Source: Halocaridina rubra (Eukaryota > Arthropoda > Malacostraca > Decapoda > Atyidae). Taken from it: a DNA stretch of 17,500 nucleotides. Shown one piece after another: positions 15,033 to 17,500 of the stretch. The DNA is taken from the NCBI GenBank assembly GCA_037179515.1, contig JAXCGZ010021036.1:72501-90000 (forward strand). The letters run 5' to 3'. The stretch's first letter is position 1. Each line of letters starts with the position of its first letter. The notes under the pieces were generated by a model. It saw only the letters and a program-made list of their open reading frames with translations, was not told where the DNA came from and did not search any database. The translations under genes were made by a program, and so were the position numbers.

Positions 15033-15912
15033 GAATTCTGCCTGTTTTAGGAATGTGAAATAAGATGAATATACTCAAAACCTTGGCCAAACTGCAATTC
15101 TATATATATCGTATAGACAGGATAAACACTACAAGTAAGAATACAGCAGAAAAGATTATGCTTAAGAAGAGGGGGAGTATTCAAATGCGTTATTTGTACA
15201 TATAAGTAATATAATTTAGAAAACAAAGCGGGAAAATTTGAAAGTCATATGCTCTTGCAAAAACACACTAATAAGAAATGCAATTGAATCATCAACGATA
15301 CAACAAGAACAGGATAAGTTGAACATAAGTCCTGGATTATATAAGTTAGATGCTTTATTCAGTTAAGAAATTTCAAAAAGGTTCATATATTAATAAAAAA
15401 AAAAGTGTCCTATGTTGTGAACTGTATGTAGTAATACTTTATGAAGTACAATTTTTTTTTGTGAAGCACAAAACATTTATATTAGTTTTATTTCTATTTT
15501 TCTTTTAGTTGTTGTATTTAGTAAGATATAGTAGTTTCTCTTTCTGCATTGAAAAAAACTGTACAAATTTAGTAATAGTGATGAAAAATCATTTTAATTT
15601 TAATTTTAGCATTTGACCCTTTTCATTTTTAGACAATTCTTATAAATGCATTTTAGTAAATAACCCAATAATGATTTACTAAGCAGTTATTATGTTATGA
15701 TATTTCTGTAAGTTACACCATGAAATGCAGTTTTATTGTTTATAGAATAACATTTAGTACATATTGCTTAATTTGTAATCTATATTGTTTGGGGTCTAAT
15801 GTTTTCTTTAAAGCTGCACTATATATTAGATTTAGTTGCCCTGAGGATGTATATTTGAGATATACAAAAACACTTATTTCTCTGTTAATTTCTTTATTTC
15901 CCAGTGGGTCTT
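15033..15912. other. AT-rich stretch, no gene seen
   Basis: About 880 bp between LINE copy C and the last microsatellite. It is AT-rich with several A and T runs (for example around 15400 and 15450). I see no coding pattern, repeat terminus or RNA gene. The open frame that starts at 15720 is chance sequence running into the microsatellite. Confidence 0.5.

Positions 15913-17500
<1,588 letters not shown>

Overview
The window reads as repeat-dense, gene-poor DNA from an arthropod. I suspect a decapod crustacean, because the wording of the two reverse-transcriptase families resembles LINE elements known from crabs and shrimps and because dinucleotide microsatellites are so abundant. That assignment is an inference from memory, not from a search. 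I find no host protein-coding gene, tRNA, rRNA, CRISPR array or intact transposon. Almost everything recognisable is a degraded non-LTR retrotransposon, a non-autonomous DNA transposon or an (AT)n microsatellite. The (AT)n arrays alone cover about 5.7 kb, a third of the window.

Left part (1-3716). An RTE-type LINE lies on the minus strand and runs off the left edge; its reverse transcriptase is open for 418 codons, with an in-frame stop near its upstream end. Next comes a foldback MITE (1883-2270) with GGCC termini, a flanking TTA duplication and long inverted arms, which carries a 108-bp piece of the same RTE reverse transcriptase. A diverged duplicated unit (about 2546-2697 and 2832-3105) follows; its second copy is split by an (AT)n array. 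A second (AT)n array (3116-3441) contains a short GATA-bearing minisatellite.

Middle and right (3717-17500). Three 5'-truncated copies of one Jockey-like LINE family are present: copy A (+, 3717-4497, C-terminal end and poly-A tail), copy B (-, 6293-8466, reverse transcriptase plus C-terminus) and copy C (+, 12172-15032, endonuclease remnant, reverse transcriptase and C-terminus). All are dead through stops, frameshifts, deletions and lost catalytic residues. Copy B lies between two (AT)n arrays. Copies B and C point away from each other across a 3.7-kb array that includes 3,253 bp of uninterrupted AT, so 6.3-15.0 kb forms a very large imperfect inverted repeat with a self-complementary centre. 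A final (TG)11(TA)n array of 1.3 kb runs from 15913 to 17229.

The parts do not act as a pathway. They record repeated LINE insertion, a DNA-transposon insertion with captured sequence, and strong microsatellite expansion. I see no convincing new biological system. The most interesting points are the giant pure AT tract inside an inverted LINE pair, the nested MITE, and the duplicated unit that shows where one AT array arose.
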